NCBI GenBank assembly: GCA_946478935.1
Contig: CAMLEL010000072.1
Location: 1 to 8,877 of the forward strand
Source: an uncultured Armatimonadota bacterium
Lineage (GTDB): Bacteria; Armatimonadota; Fimbriimonadia; Fimbriimonadales; Fimbriimonadaceae
Length of the DNA stretch: 8,877 nt
Direction: 5' to 3'
The position numbers were made by a program, and so were the translations under genes. Shown here piece by piece: positions 1-6,429 of the stretch (positions within the stretch are counted from its first letter, which is position 1; the number at the start of each line of letters is the position of its first letter). Below the pieces are notes generated by a model. That model searched no databases and was not told the DNA's origin. It saw only the letters and a list, made by a program, of their open reading frames with translations.

Positions 1-1549
1 TGCCCATCGTCTGCCCTTCGGATATCTGGGGCGCAGTGGCCAAACCGACGCCCGAACCTGGGAATTCCTTGGGCGAGTGGAGGCGCTCAAATGCCCCGAA
101 GAGCTTGCCCGCATAGGCCATGTCAAAACCCACTCCGTTGTCGCGGACAAAAAAGCTCGGTGCACCCTCGTTGCTGGTCATCCCCATTTCAATCTGGGCA
201 GGCTCGGCGTAGGCAGTGAACTTCCATGCATTCCCCAACAGATTTCCCACAAGCGCCTGAATCAGCACTGGGTCCGCCTCGGCCGTGAGGCCGGTCTGGA
301 TGCTCAGATTGACATTGCGCGCGGGATCGCGGGTGGACAACTCTTGGGCCACGTCACTGGCAATCTTCGACAAATCTACTTTCTGCTTGTGAAGCTCGAT
401 ACGAGTCAGGCGAGAGAGATTGAGAAGGTCATCGATCAGTCGTGCCATCCGCTGTGCGGAGGATCGAATTCGGCTCAGATAATCCCGGCCTTCACTGCTC
501 AACAAGTCGCCAAAGTCCTCCAATACGGCGTGGCTATAGCCATCCACGGCCCGCAGTGGACCCCGAAGATCGTGTGAGACGGAATAGCTGAATGCCTCCA
601 GCTCTCGGTTGGAGATCTCCAATTGTTCGCTTCGCTCGCGCAGTTCAAGCTCTACCTGCTTCCGCTCTGAGATGTCCCGACCCTCGGCAACGACGTAAAG
701 CACCTGGTCGGGATCTCCGAATACCGGTACCAAATTGAACAGGATCGTTCGAACTTGGCCGAAGATGAAAATCTCTTCCTCGTAGAGGATGTGCTCGCCT
801 TTACTTGCACGATTAAACGCGTCTGTAATGCGCTCGAGCACGATCGGGTCATAACCGCACCAACTGAGCCCGAGAAACCGCTTGCCGACCAACTCGCTCT
901 GCGCCGATCCTTCTGCCATTGCCGCTGCCCGATTCAGCAGCATGATCTTGCCGTCAACGCTGATCTTGGCGTTCAGCGTCGTCATTTGGTCGATGTAGTC
1001 TTGAAGCTCTTCCCTTCCCTCACGAGCTTTCCTTTCTGCCTCCTCCAACCGTACATTCTTCTCGGCCAATTCTTGGGTACGCAGTCGAACCGTTTCGTCC
1101 AACGCGGCGGCCGTGGATCTTAGGTGCCGTTCAAACTCCTTCTGCTGTCGAACATCGCGCAAGAAGGCGGTGAAAAACTTTCGTCCATCCACATTTACCG
1201 GTGTAATGGACAGTTCGATGGGGATGCGGTCGCCTGTTTTCGTCATTCCCTCAACCTCGACCCTCCGACCGACCAAGAGCCCTTGCTCGGTTTCCAAATA
1301 CCGCTCGATCCCTGCTCGATGGGCTTCCTGCAAATGCGGAGGAATGATCAGATCGGCAAGTAGGAATCCGACGGCTTCTTCTTTCGAGAATCCAAAAACT
1401 TCCGTCGCCATTGAGTTCCACGCGCGAACGATGCCATTGCTGTCCATTGTGATAACGGGGTCGAGGGCGACTTCCGCCACGGACGCTTGGGCAGCAAGAA
1501 ATGATTGGGGGTCTACCGCAAAGGTGATATTTCGGCGAAGATCATCCAT
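1..1549 (-). CDS. PAS-PAS sensor histidine kinase (3' end cut by window edge)
   Basis: A predicted cytoplasmic sensor kinase: 516 codons are visible and no transmembrane segment is seen. A first PAS domain covers about residues 20-135, with a PAS-like stretch from AEVALDPVITMDSNGIV and a PAC-like end at FLRDVRQQKEFE. A coiled linker spans about 137-190, and a second PAS about 190-298 ends in VAEGRDISERKQ. The HisKA dimerisation domain has the H-box SYSVSHDLRGPLRAVDGYS with phospho-acceptor His326. The HATPase domain has N-box GNLLGNAWKFT (Asn440), G1 box DNGVGFD (470-476), F-box KLFGAFERLHS and G2 GSGVGLAT (498-505). The order and motifs resemble Cph1/bacteriophytochrome-type kinases. The ATG at 1549 is the first start after an in-frame stop and has no obvious Shine-Dalgarno. 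No response regulator is visible, so its partner is unknown. After LAT the last ten residues depart from the family consensus (see findings). Kinase identity is secure; the signal sensed is not. Confidence 0.93.
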   Translation of the reverse strand, partial: MDDLRRNITFAVDPQSFLAAQASVAEVALDPVITMDSNGIVRAWNSMATEVFGFSKEEAVGFLLADLIIPPHLQEAHRAGIERYLETEQGLLVGRRVEVEGMTKTGDRIPIELSITPVNVDGRKFFTAFLRDVRQQKEFERHLRSTAAALDETVRLRTQELAEKNVRLEEAERKAREGREELQDYIDQMTTLNAKISVDGKIMLLNRAAAMAEGSAQSELVGKRFLGLSWCGYDPIVLERITDAFNRASKGEHILYEEEIFIFGQVRTILFNLVPVFGDPDQVLYVVAEGRDISERKQVELELRERSEQLEISNRELEAFSYSVSHDLRGPLRAVDGYSHAVLEDFGDLLSSEGRDYLSRIRSSAQRMARLIDDLLNLSRLTRIELHKQKVDLSKIASDVAQELSTRDPARNVNLSIQTGLTAEADPVLIQALVGNLLGNAWKFTAYAEPAQIEMGMTSNEGAPSFFVRDNGVGFDMAYAGKLFGAFERLHSPKEFPGSGVGLATAPQISEGQTMG

Positions 1550-1632
1550 AACAACACAGAACAATTCAAATTGACGCAGACTCTGTCATCCACGGCGAGG
1601 CTGACGAGTTTTTTGGTAATGTTACGTGAATC
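1550..1632. promoter_or_regulatory. Divergent intergenic region with two short dyads
   Basis: This 83-nt gap separates the divergent starts of the kinase and the small TGA-containing gene, so it should hold both promoters. Two small inverted repeats are visible: CAATTCAAATTG (1562-1573, 5-nt arms) and GTAATGTTAC (1616-1625, 4-nt arms). I could not assign a convincing -35/-10 pair on either strand, and I see no Shine-Dalgarno for either gene. The dyads could be operator half-sites or chance. Confidence 0.3.
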
Positions 1633-1809
1633 ATGCTACTCAAAGCGTTCCTTGGAGCGTCGATTGGGGCCGCTTGTGGCTTTGGCTATCATCTGCTGAT
1701 GAATCGCTGTGGTTCAACTTGAATCAACGCTCGGATGCCGGCGGTGCCGGTCATCATATGCACCATTATCGGTTTGATTGTTGGATTGTCAATCGCTCGG
1801 TCCAGTTGA
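1633..1809 (+). CDS. Candidate selenoprotein: DUF6132-like small membrane protein with in-frame TGA
   Basis: Seen: ATG at 1633 opens a frame with MLLKAFLGASIGAACGFGYH, then LLMNRCGST, then TGA (1720-1722, codon 30). The same frame continues as INARMPAVPVIICTIIGLIV and GLSIARSS to TGA at 1807. Read through, this is a 58-residue protein with a glycine-rich helix (about 4-23), a loop with Cys26 and residue 30, and a second hydrophobic helix (about 36-53). From memory, DUF6132 proteins are about 60 residues with the same plan: a GxxxG-type helix, a C..GTCPIT..P loop, and a second helix with GA..G. Aligning the TGA with the Cys of GTCP puts Pro at +6 and Gly at +17 in both. Inferred: TGA encodes selenocysteine, giving a C-x3-U pair. 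A bSECIS-like hairpin follows (separate entry). Alternatives are a nonsense mutation in a Cys or Trp codon, or a sequencing error. There is no visible Shine-Dalgarno. The 3' end overlaps the convergent EEP gene by 21 nt. The family's function is unknown. Confidence 0.55.
1734..1755 (+). promoter_or_regulatory. Candidate bacterial SECIS hairpin downstream of the in-frame TGA
   Basis: Bases 1734-1737 (GATG) pair with 1752-1755 (CATC). After a single bulged T at 1751, 1738-1742 (CCGGC) pair with 1746-1750 (GCCGG), leaving a GGT apical loop at 1743-1745. The stem is 9 bp. The loop begins 20 nt after TGA (1720-1722). Known bSECIS elements (the E. coli fdhF type) have an apical loop with G in its first positions, a bulged U, and roughly 16-37 nt between UGA and loop. 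All general rules are met, but the bulged U is on the 3' arm rather than the 5' arm as in fdhF. It lies within the coding frame, as bacterial SECIS elements do. Confidence 0.5.
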
Positions 1810-2544
1810 GTTGAGCTTTACCACAGCTTCGGCCGGCAAGTGGTCAGAGACTCCAGGAAAATCCAATACTCTCGTACTCAGCGAGATCCAAGAAGACTCT
1901 TTGTCAAGCAGGATGTAATCAATCCGGGCACCAGTCCCAGGAAAGGTGGCTGATTTGCTTTCCCCAAATGCGTCCACGTACTGCGCTCGAAACTGCTTGA
2001 GAAGCGGACTGTCCGGAGCAGAGTTCAGATCGCCTGCAATGATGGTTGGCATCCCTTTGGGAAGCGCCAGAATTCTCTCGGCCTGGTGGAGGCGCAGCGG
2101 GGCGTAGCGGTGTTCCAAGTGGGTGGAGACGACCCGAATTGGACGGCCCTTGATTTCGATCACGGCTTCCAGTGCGGCTCTTTCTTCGCCCTTCTTGTCT
2201 TGCCATTCGCCAGGCAAAGCATGCGCGACAAAAGACCGAACTTTATGTCGCGTCAGAATCGCAACACCAAACTCGCCGTTATCGAATGAGATGGCTTTGC
2301 CGAACTTGGCATCGAATCCCGGCAGGGCCCTGCGGATGACTTCGAGTTGATCAACTCCTCCAGAGCGCCGCGTATTCCGGTCGACCTCTTGAAGCGCGAC
2401 GATGTCTGCCGTCTTGACGATATCGGCGACGCGGGCGAGGTTGTTGGATCCGTCAACCGCCTTGCCAGCATGGATGTTATAGGTGACGATTCGAATTTCG
2501 CTTGGAGCTGCTATCAATGCCATCGCCACAATTCCCACGAGCAT
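1789..2544 (-). CDS. Endonuclease/exonuclease/phosphatase (EEP)-fold hydrolase, exported or anchored
   Basis: The 251-residue protein matches the EEP metal-dependent phosphoesterase superfamily (DNase I, exonuclease III, sphingomyelinase and inositol phosphatase relatives). Motifs in order: TYNIHAG (Asn23), ALQEVDR (metal-ligand Glu53), GVAILTRH, VSTHLEH (His142), IIAGDLNSAP (Asp172, Asn174), RIDYILL (Asp209) and SDHLPAEAVV (Asp234-His235 catalytic pair). All catalytic positions are present. A short hydrophobic N-terminus (LVGIVAMALIAA) looks like a signal peptide or anchor, so it probably acts outside the cytoplasm. The substrate cannot be told. The ATG at 2544 is supported by a TATAAT box whose transcription start would coincide with the A of ATG, suggesting a leaderless mRNA. 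It is divergent from hemW. Its 3' end overlaps the convergent small gene by 21 nt. Confidence 0.9.
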   Translation of the reverse strand: MLVGIVAMALIAAPSEIRIVTYNIHAGKAVDGSNNLARVADIVKTADIVALQEVDRNTRRSGGVDQLEVIRRALPGFDAKFGKAISFDNGEFGVAILTRHKVRSFVAHALPGEWQDKKGEERAALEAVIEIKGRPIRVVSTHLEHRYAPLRLHQAERILALPKGMPTIIAGDLNSAPDSPLLKQFRAQYVDAFGESKSATFPGTGARIDYILLDKESSWISLSTRVLDFPGVSDHLPAEAVVKLNSTGPSD

Positions 2545-2550
2545 GAGCGA

Positions 2551-2556
2551 ATTATA
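2551..2556 (-). promoter_or_regulatory. -10 box TATAAT of a probable leaderless promoter for the EEP gene
   Basis: On the minus strand TATAAT is followed by TCGCTC and then the ATG at 2544. Transcription starting about 7 nt after the -10 box would begin on the start codon itself, so the mRNA would have no 5' leader. No good -35 match lies 16-18 nt upstream (GCCGTT region), and a TTGAAC lies too close to serve. The perfect -10 hexamer and its position are the whole case. Confidence 0.55.
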
Positions 2557-2579
2557 CGGATATCGTTCAAAATAACGGC

Positions 2580-3689
2580 ATCCCTAGCGCTCATCCTCTA
2601 CCGATAGCGGTCTATATCCACACACCGTTTTGCCCCAGCAAGTGCGGCTACTGCGACTTTAACTCCTACGCGATGTCAGGTGATATCGTGGAGCGGACGG
2701 TAGCCGCTATTCGAACTGAAATCTTGACCTCACCGAAGCGCGGTACTCCGGCCAAGACCATCTTCTTTGGCGGTGGCACACCCACATTCCTGTCTGAACG
2801 CCAGTTAAACTCGTTGTTGGAAGCTGTAATCGAGGTCCATCCGCCGGAACCCGGGGCGGAAATCACCAGCGAAGCCAATCCGGGGACGGTCGACGCTCAA
2901 AAATTCAGAGCAATGAGGGAGGCAGAATTCAATCGGATCAGTTTGGGGGCCCAGAGTTTCCTCGACGAGGACTTGATTCGGCTAGACCGTATCCACAAGG
3001 CCGGTGACATCGAACGGGCCGTCGGTGCTGCGCGGGAAGCTGGCTTTGACAATATCAACATCGATCTGATGTTCGCGCTCCCTGGTCAGAACGTCTCAGC
3101 ATGGAAACGGAATCTGGATCGCGCATTTCGGTTAGAGACCGACCACCTGAGCCTCTACTGCCTGACAATTGAACCCAACACCGCATTCTATAAGCGCAAT
3201 CTCAAGGGCGAACTTGACTTGCCAGACGATGAGAGTCAGGTTGAAATGTACGATCTTTGCTGCGAGAAGGCCGCGAGTCGCGGCTTTGTCCAGTATGAGA
3301 TCAGCAATTTTGCCCTTCCAGGATTGGCCTGTCAGCACAATCTCTGCTACTGGCTCGGGGAGGACTATGCGGGATATGGTCCAGGCGCGGTCGGATTCCT
3401 TGACCGCATCCGCTACACAAATCTCAAGCACCCGGAGGGCTATAGCGCGGCGGTGGAGTCTGGCGCCCCTCTGGCATTTGAGAGCGAAGCTCTCACTGAA
3501 CAGACCCTCAAAACTGAGCGCATCATGCTTGGGATCCGATTGAACCAAGGAATCCCAATCGAAGGCCTTGCCGCAGCTTCAGTCGAAAAGCTCACAAGCC
3601 GAGGTTGGATCGAAAGGCAGAACGGCCACATCCGGCTGACGGGCGCCGGACGACACTTCTGCTCGGAAGTCGCTCTGGAACTCATTTGA
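2580..3689 (+). CDS. hemW: HemW, radical SAM heme chaperone (coproporphyrinogen oxidase-like), non-canonical start
   Basis: HemW binds heme and a [4Fe-4S] cluster and is thought to deliver heme to membrane acceptors. It is a HemN relative but not a coproporphyrinogen dehydrogenase. Seen: VYIHTPFCPSKCGYCDFNSY carries the radical-SAM CxxxCxxC (Cys codons at 2631, 2643, 2652), followed by Asp-Phe where HemN has a fourth Cys. Next come FFGGGTPTFLSERQL (the GGGTP SAM-binding motif), EITSEANPGTVD, NRISLGAQSF, NINIDLMFALPGQ, LYCLTIEPNT, and the HemW-type HNLCYWLGEDYAGYGPGA. A C-terminal winged-helix-like region ends near SEVALELI. The first ATG in frame (2673) lies downstream of the cluster motif and would give a non-functional protein. 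The frame is open back to 2547 with no ATG, GTG or TTG. I place the start at ATC 2580 (MPSAHPLPIAVYIH, a typical HemW N-terminus); ATA at 2604 is the alternative. It is divergent from the EEP gene and sits 24 nt before the PPIase-like gene. Confidence 0.9.
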   Translation: MPSAHPLPIAVYIHTPFCPSKCGYCDFNSYAMSGDIVERTVAAIRTEILTSPKRGTPAKTIFFGGGTPTFLSERQLNSLLEAVIEVHPPEPGAEITSEANPGTVDAQKFRAMREAEFNRISLGAQSFLDEDLIRLDRIHKAGDIERAVGAAREAGFDNINIDLMFALPGQNVSAWKRNLDRAFRLETDHLSLYCLTIEPNTAFYKRNLKGELDLPDDESQVEMYDLCCEKAASRGFVQYEISNFALPGLACQHNLCYWLGEDYAGYGPGAVGFLDRIRYTNLKHPEGYSAAVESGAPLAFESEALTEQTLKTERIMLGIRLNQGIPIEGLAAASVEKLTSRGWIERQNGHIRLTGAGRHFCSEVALELI

Positions 3690-3703
3690 CGAAAAAACGT
3701 CAA
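3686..3703 (+). repeat. Short inverted repeat at the hemW stop
   Basis: TTGACG and CGTCAA (6-bp arms) flank AAAAAA, overlapping the hemW TGA and ending 10 nt before the next ATG. There is no T-run after it, so it is not a classical terminator. It could be a processing or translation-coupling hairpin between hemW and the downstream gene, or an operator. The evidence is the dyad only. Confidence 0.35.
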
Positions 3704-3713
3704 GATAGGAGCC

Positions 3714-4562
3714 ATGCTCCTTTCCGCATTCTTCGCCCTTGCCGGGATGGTTATCCAAGCGGATATTCCAGCCAAATATCTAGCGCCGGCGCCCAAGCCT
3801 GATCAGGTGGTCGCGACGGTTGATGGAGTGCCGATCAAAGCGGCGGATGTGAATGATCTGCTTTGGCAGTGGCGGGGTCAGGAAGCCCTTGCCGATTTGA
3901 TCAGCTACCAGGTCATCAAGAATGCCGCGATCAAGGAAAGTGTTGCCGTTCCTGATGCGGAGGTGCAAAAAGTCATGGATGACCAGTTCGCACAAATCAC
4001 ACCGCAGATGACTCAGGGCAAACCGGCCGAGCAGTACCTGTTGGAGCAAGGATTCACGCGATCACGGCTTTGGATTCGGATCAAGACGGAACTGCTTCTC
4101 AATCAGATCGCGAAGAAAGATTTCAAGGCTGCGGACTACGTCAAGATTTCAACGATCGTCGTTCGGCCCGAAAGCACTGCGACCAAAGCTCTCACCGATG
4201 CGATCAAGAAGGCGGATCTTTTTTATGACATGCTGACCAAGAACGAACCTTGGGCGAAGGTGCTCAACCTATCCTCCACGGACGCACGAACGTTGGAGTC
4301 GAACGGACTGGTGGGTTGGAGGCGCATCGATGCATTTCCGGCAACGGTTCAAGAGGAGATGCAATCTTTGAAGACCGGCGGCGTTACCAAGCCCGTACAG
4401 ACTTCCAATGGCATTCAGATCTTTCGCGTGGAACAGTTTGGCAAAGATGCCAAAGGCACCGACCTAAGCCAAGCGGAGTTGACGCACATCGGCGCGACGA
4501 AGAACGGGGTTGCCGCCCGAATTCGTAGTGCGGCCAAAATCGAGAAGAATTTCCAAAACTGA
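3714..4562 (+). CDS. Exported SurA/PrsA/PpiC-like peptidyl-prolyl isomerase-family protein
   Basis: The 282-residue protein starts with a signal-peptide-like hydrophobic stretch (residues 2-14) and no clear lipobox. A SurA_N-like chaperone domain covers about residues 30-135 (VVATVDGVPIKAADVNDLLW is the typical entry). A parvulin-like rotamase domain covers about 142-243, with VKISTIVVRP, NGLVGWRRIDAFPATVQEEM, LKTGGVTKPVQTSNGIQIFRV. It presumably helps fold exported proteins. In canonical parvulins the domain opens with a SHILV-type His and ends with a G[YW]H[IL]-type His. Here these positions read STIVV and GIQIF, so both His are absent and catalytic activity is doubtful; a chaperone role is more likely. 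The tail (about 244-282) is polar and basic. It follows hemW by 24 nt, so cotranscription is possible. ATAGGAG just before the ATG is a Shine-Dalgarno-like match at unusually close spacing. It converges on recN. Confidence 0.85.
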   Translation: MLLSAFFALAGMVIQADIPAKYLAPAPKPDQVVATVDGVPIKAADVNDLLWQWRGQEALADLISYQVIKNAAIKESVAVPDAEVQKVMDDQFAQITPQMTQGKPAEQYLLEQGFTRSRLWIRIKTELLLNQIAKKDFKAADYVKISTIVVRPESTATKALTDAIKKADLFYDMLTKNEPWAKVLNLSSTDARTLESNGLVGWRRIDAFPATVQEEMQSLKTGGVTKPVQTSNGIQIFRVEQFGKDAKGTDLSQAELTHIGATKNGVAARIRSAAKIEKNFQN

Positions 4563-4568
4563 GCCACG

Positions 4569-4592
4569 CTCCAATCGTAGGTATACTTGGAG
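4569..4592. terminator. Terminator-like hairpin between convergent PPIase-like gene and recN
   Basis: CTCCAA (4569-4574) pairs with TTGGAG (4587-4592), and inside it GTA/TAC adds 3 bp around a GGTA tetraloop. It lies 7 nt after the PPIase-like stop. No T-run follows on the plus strand. On the minus strand a TTTT occurs about 11 nt after the hairpin. It may be a bidirectional terminator or only a 3'-end stabilising hairpin. The rest of the gap up to 4658 shows nothing convincing. Confidence 0.35.
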
Positions 4593-4658
4593 GGTCGGCG
4601 GCACCACGGATCCAGGTGGAAACGGAGGTCGGGGCAGGGATGCTCCCGCTGACACTCC

Positions 4659-6317
4659 TTATCCAATCAGTTCGCGTGCGTTGGCCATTGCTGTTTCGGT
4701 GATCTCTTCTCCAGCCAACATCCGAGCGATTTCCTGAACCCTTTGGTCCCGGTCGAGCGGAATTACCGTTGTTTGCACCCGTCCGCCCACTTCATCCTTC
4801 TCGATGCGGAACTGGGCGGCTGCGGCCGCGGCAATCTGAGGCAGATGACTGATGACCACGATCTGGTGATGGGCTGCCAGTTCAGCAAGCTTTCTCGCGA
4901 CCACGCCAGCAGCTCGCCCGCCGAGTCCAGCATCTACTTCATCAAAGATCAGCGTCGGAACTCCGGCTTTGCCGGATAGGGCGGTCTTGATTGCAAGCAT
5001 CACGCGGGATATCTCACCACCGCTGGCAACCTTGCTTAAAGGTCGTGCAGATTCACCTGGATTGGCGCTGAAGAAGAACTCGATGATGTCCGCTCCAGTC
5101 GCATCGGGCGGCTTGACGCGGAAGTTGACGTCGAAGAGTGCGTGGTCCATGGCTAGGTCGTGAAGCTGCTGTTCGACCAAGTCGCTAAAGTCCCGGGCTC
5201 GGTCATGCCTAAGGGCCGCCAGTTCAGCGCACAGCATGGCAAGGTCTCGCTCGGCTTCGTCCACTTGAAGCGCTAGTTCGTGCTCGGTGCTTTCCGCATC
5301 GTCAAGTTGCTCTAGCTCACTTTTGGCGTTCTCCAGGAAAATCAGAATCGCGGACTCGTCGTCTCCATATTTGCGACGCAGGCGCTGCAGCGAATCGATT
5401 CGAGTCGCTACATCATCCAGCCGGTTCGGATCGGATTCGAGCGTGTCGGAGTATCCGCGCAGACTATGCAAGCCTTCCTGAAGGTTGATTAGCGCCTCCT
5501 GCAATGGTTTCACGGTCGATTCCAAGGTGGTGTCGAGTTTGGCGGCTTCCTCAAGCATCCGCAAAGACGCACCCAGCTTTTCGTCGGCGGAGCCGTCTTG
5601 ATCTTGGAGCATCGCCAAGGATCCGTAGGTTGCTCCGGCGAGCTTCTCCATGTTTTTGAGCCGGCTCAACGACACTTCGAGTTCGGCAAGTTCACCAGGC
5701 TTGGGCATGACCGATTCGATTTCGTTAACTTGGAATTTCAGGAGATCCAGCCGATGTTCGCGGTCCCGCTGACCTTGTCGAATCGCGGCAAGCTTGTGCC
5801 GAATCAGCTCCGTGTTGTGGTAGGTGGTGGCGACACTGTTCAGCAGGTCGTGTGCTGGCTTGCCAATCCAATCGTCCAGATAGCGCACGTGAGTTTCAGG
5901 GTTCAGCAGGGTTTGGTGATCGTGCTGTCCATGCAGGTCCACCAATTGCTGTCCCAATTGCTTGAGCTGGCTCACGGGCATCAGCTTGCCGCCAACTCGG
6001 CACTGCGACCGTCCCTCGGCGAACACTTCACGATGGATGTAGAGCGACTGGTCTTCGAGGGGGATTCCCTGGTCTTGGCAAATCTTAAGGAGCGCTGGTT
6101 GACCCGATAAATCGAACACGACGGAAACGGACGCCTTCGGCGCTCCGGCACGCACCAGTTCTGAATCGGCCCGCTCCCCAAGGACCAATTCGATCGCATC
6201 CACCAGCAGCGACTTGCCCGCGCCTGTCTCTCCTGTTAGGACGGTATAACCCGGTCCCAGGGCAATCTGTGCCCTTTCAATGATTGCGATGTTCTCAACG
6301 GTAAGTTCGACGATCAT
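4659..6317 (-). CDS. recN: RecN, DNA repair ATPase (SMC-like)
   Basis: RecN is an SMC-family ATPase acting in recombinational repair of double-strand breaks. The 552-residue length is normal for the family. Seen: Walker A GETGAGKS at 29-36, a Q-loop-region motif LVDLHGQHDHQTLL at 125-138 (typical of RecN), and a central coiled-coil region about 150-390 rich in Glu, Leu, Arg and Lys. Then come the ABC signature LSKVASGGEISR at 427-438, Walker B TLIFDEVDAGLGG at 455-467, and the H-loop VVISHLPQIAA at 487-497. The start MIVELTVENIAIIERAQIAL is the usual RecN N-terminus. No Shine-Dalgarno or strong promoter is visible upstream, and no LexA-type operator was recognised. It ends convergent with the PPIase-like gene across a 96-nt gap. 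Confidence 0.97.
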   Translation of the reverse strand: MIVELTVENIAIIERAQIALGPGYTVLTGETGAGKSLLVDAIELVLGERADSELVRAGAPKASVSVVFDLSGQPALLKICQDQGIPLEDQSLYIHREVFAEGRSQCRVGGKLMPVSQLKQLGQQLVDLHGQHDHQTLLNPETHVRYLDDWIGKPAHDLLNSVATTYHNTELIRHKLAAIRQGQRDREHRLDLLKFQVNEIESVMPKPGELAELEVSLSRLKNMEKLAGATYGSLAMLQDQDGSADEKLGASLRMLEEAAKLDTTLESTVKPLQEALINLQEGLHSLRGYSDTLESDPNRLDDVATRIDSLQRLRRKYGDDESAILIFLENAKSELEQLDDAESTEHELALQVDEAERDLAMLCAELAALRHDRARDFSDLVEQQLHDLAMDHALFDVNFRVKPPDATGADIIEFFFSANPGESARPLSKVASGGEISRVMLAIKTALSGKAGVPTLIFDEVDAGLGGRAAGVVARKLAELAAHHQIVVISHLPQIAAAAAAQFRIEKDEVGGRVQTTVIPLDRDQRVQEIARMLAGEEITETAMANARELIG

Positions 6318-6429
6318 GAACTGATTCCAGCCTTAGTTAAAGACGTTCCCCGCCGGCTCAATGCCGGTAGTTTCAGTAGAAGTGTTCCACGTAGGGTGTC
6401 CACAAAACCCAGTAAAACCACGGACCTCA

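Noticed and set aside
77..1574. Plus-strand open frames across the kinase region (77-577, 755-1123, 1113-1574)
   Set aside because: They are antisense to the uninterrupted kinase frame, which carries all the expected motifs. Their own translations show no domain.
1633..1719. A complete 29-residue peptide ending at TGA 1720, with nothing coding after it
   Set aside because: The frame after the TGA continues as a second hydrophobic helix that matches the expected second half of the same family, so termination at 1720 is the less economical reading.
1720..1722. TGA as a genome-wide sense codon (Trp or Gly, codes 4/25)
   Set aside because: hemW, the PPIase-like gene, the EEP gene and the 7625-8653 gene all end naturally at TGA, and no other conserved gene here has an internal TGA.
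2580..3689. HemN (oxygen-independent coproporphyrinogen dehydrogenase)
   Set aside because: The motif is CxxxCxxCDF, without the fourth Cys of HemN, and the HNLCYW...GYGPGA region and length fit HemW.
5598..6110. A 170-codon plus-strand open frame inside recN
   Set aside because: It lies antisense to conserved RecN sequence and its translation shows no recognisable pattern.
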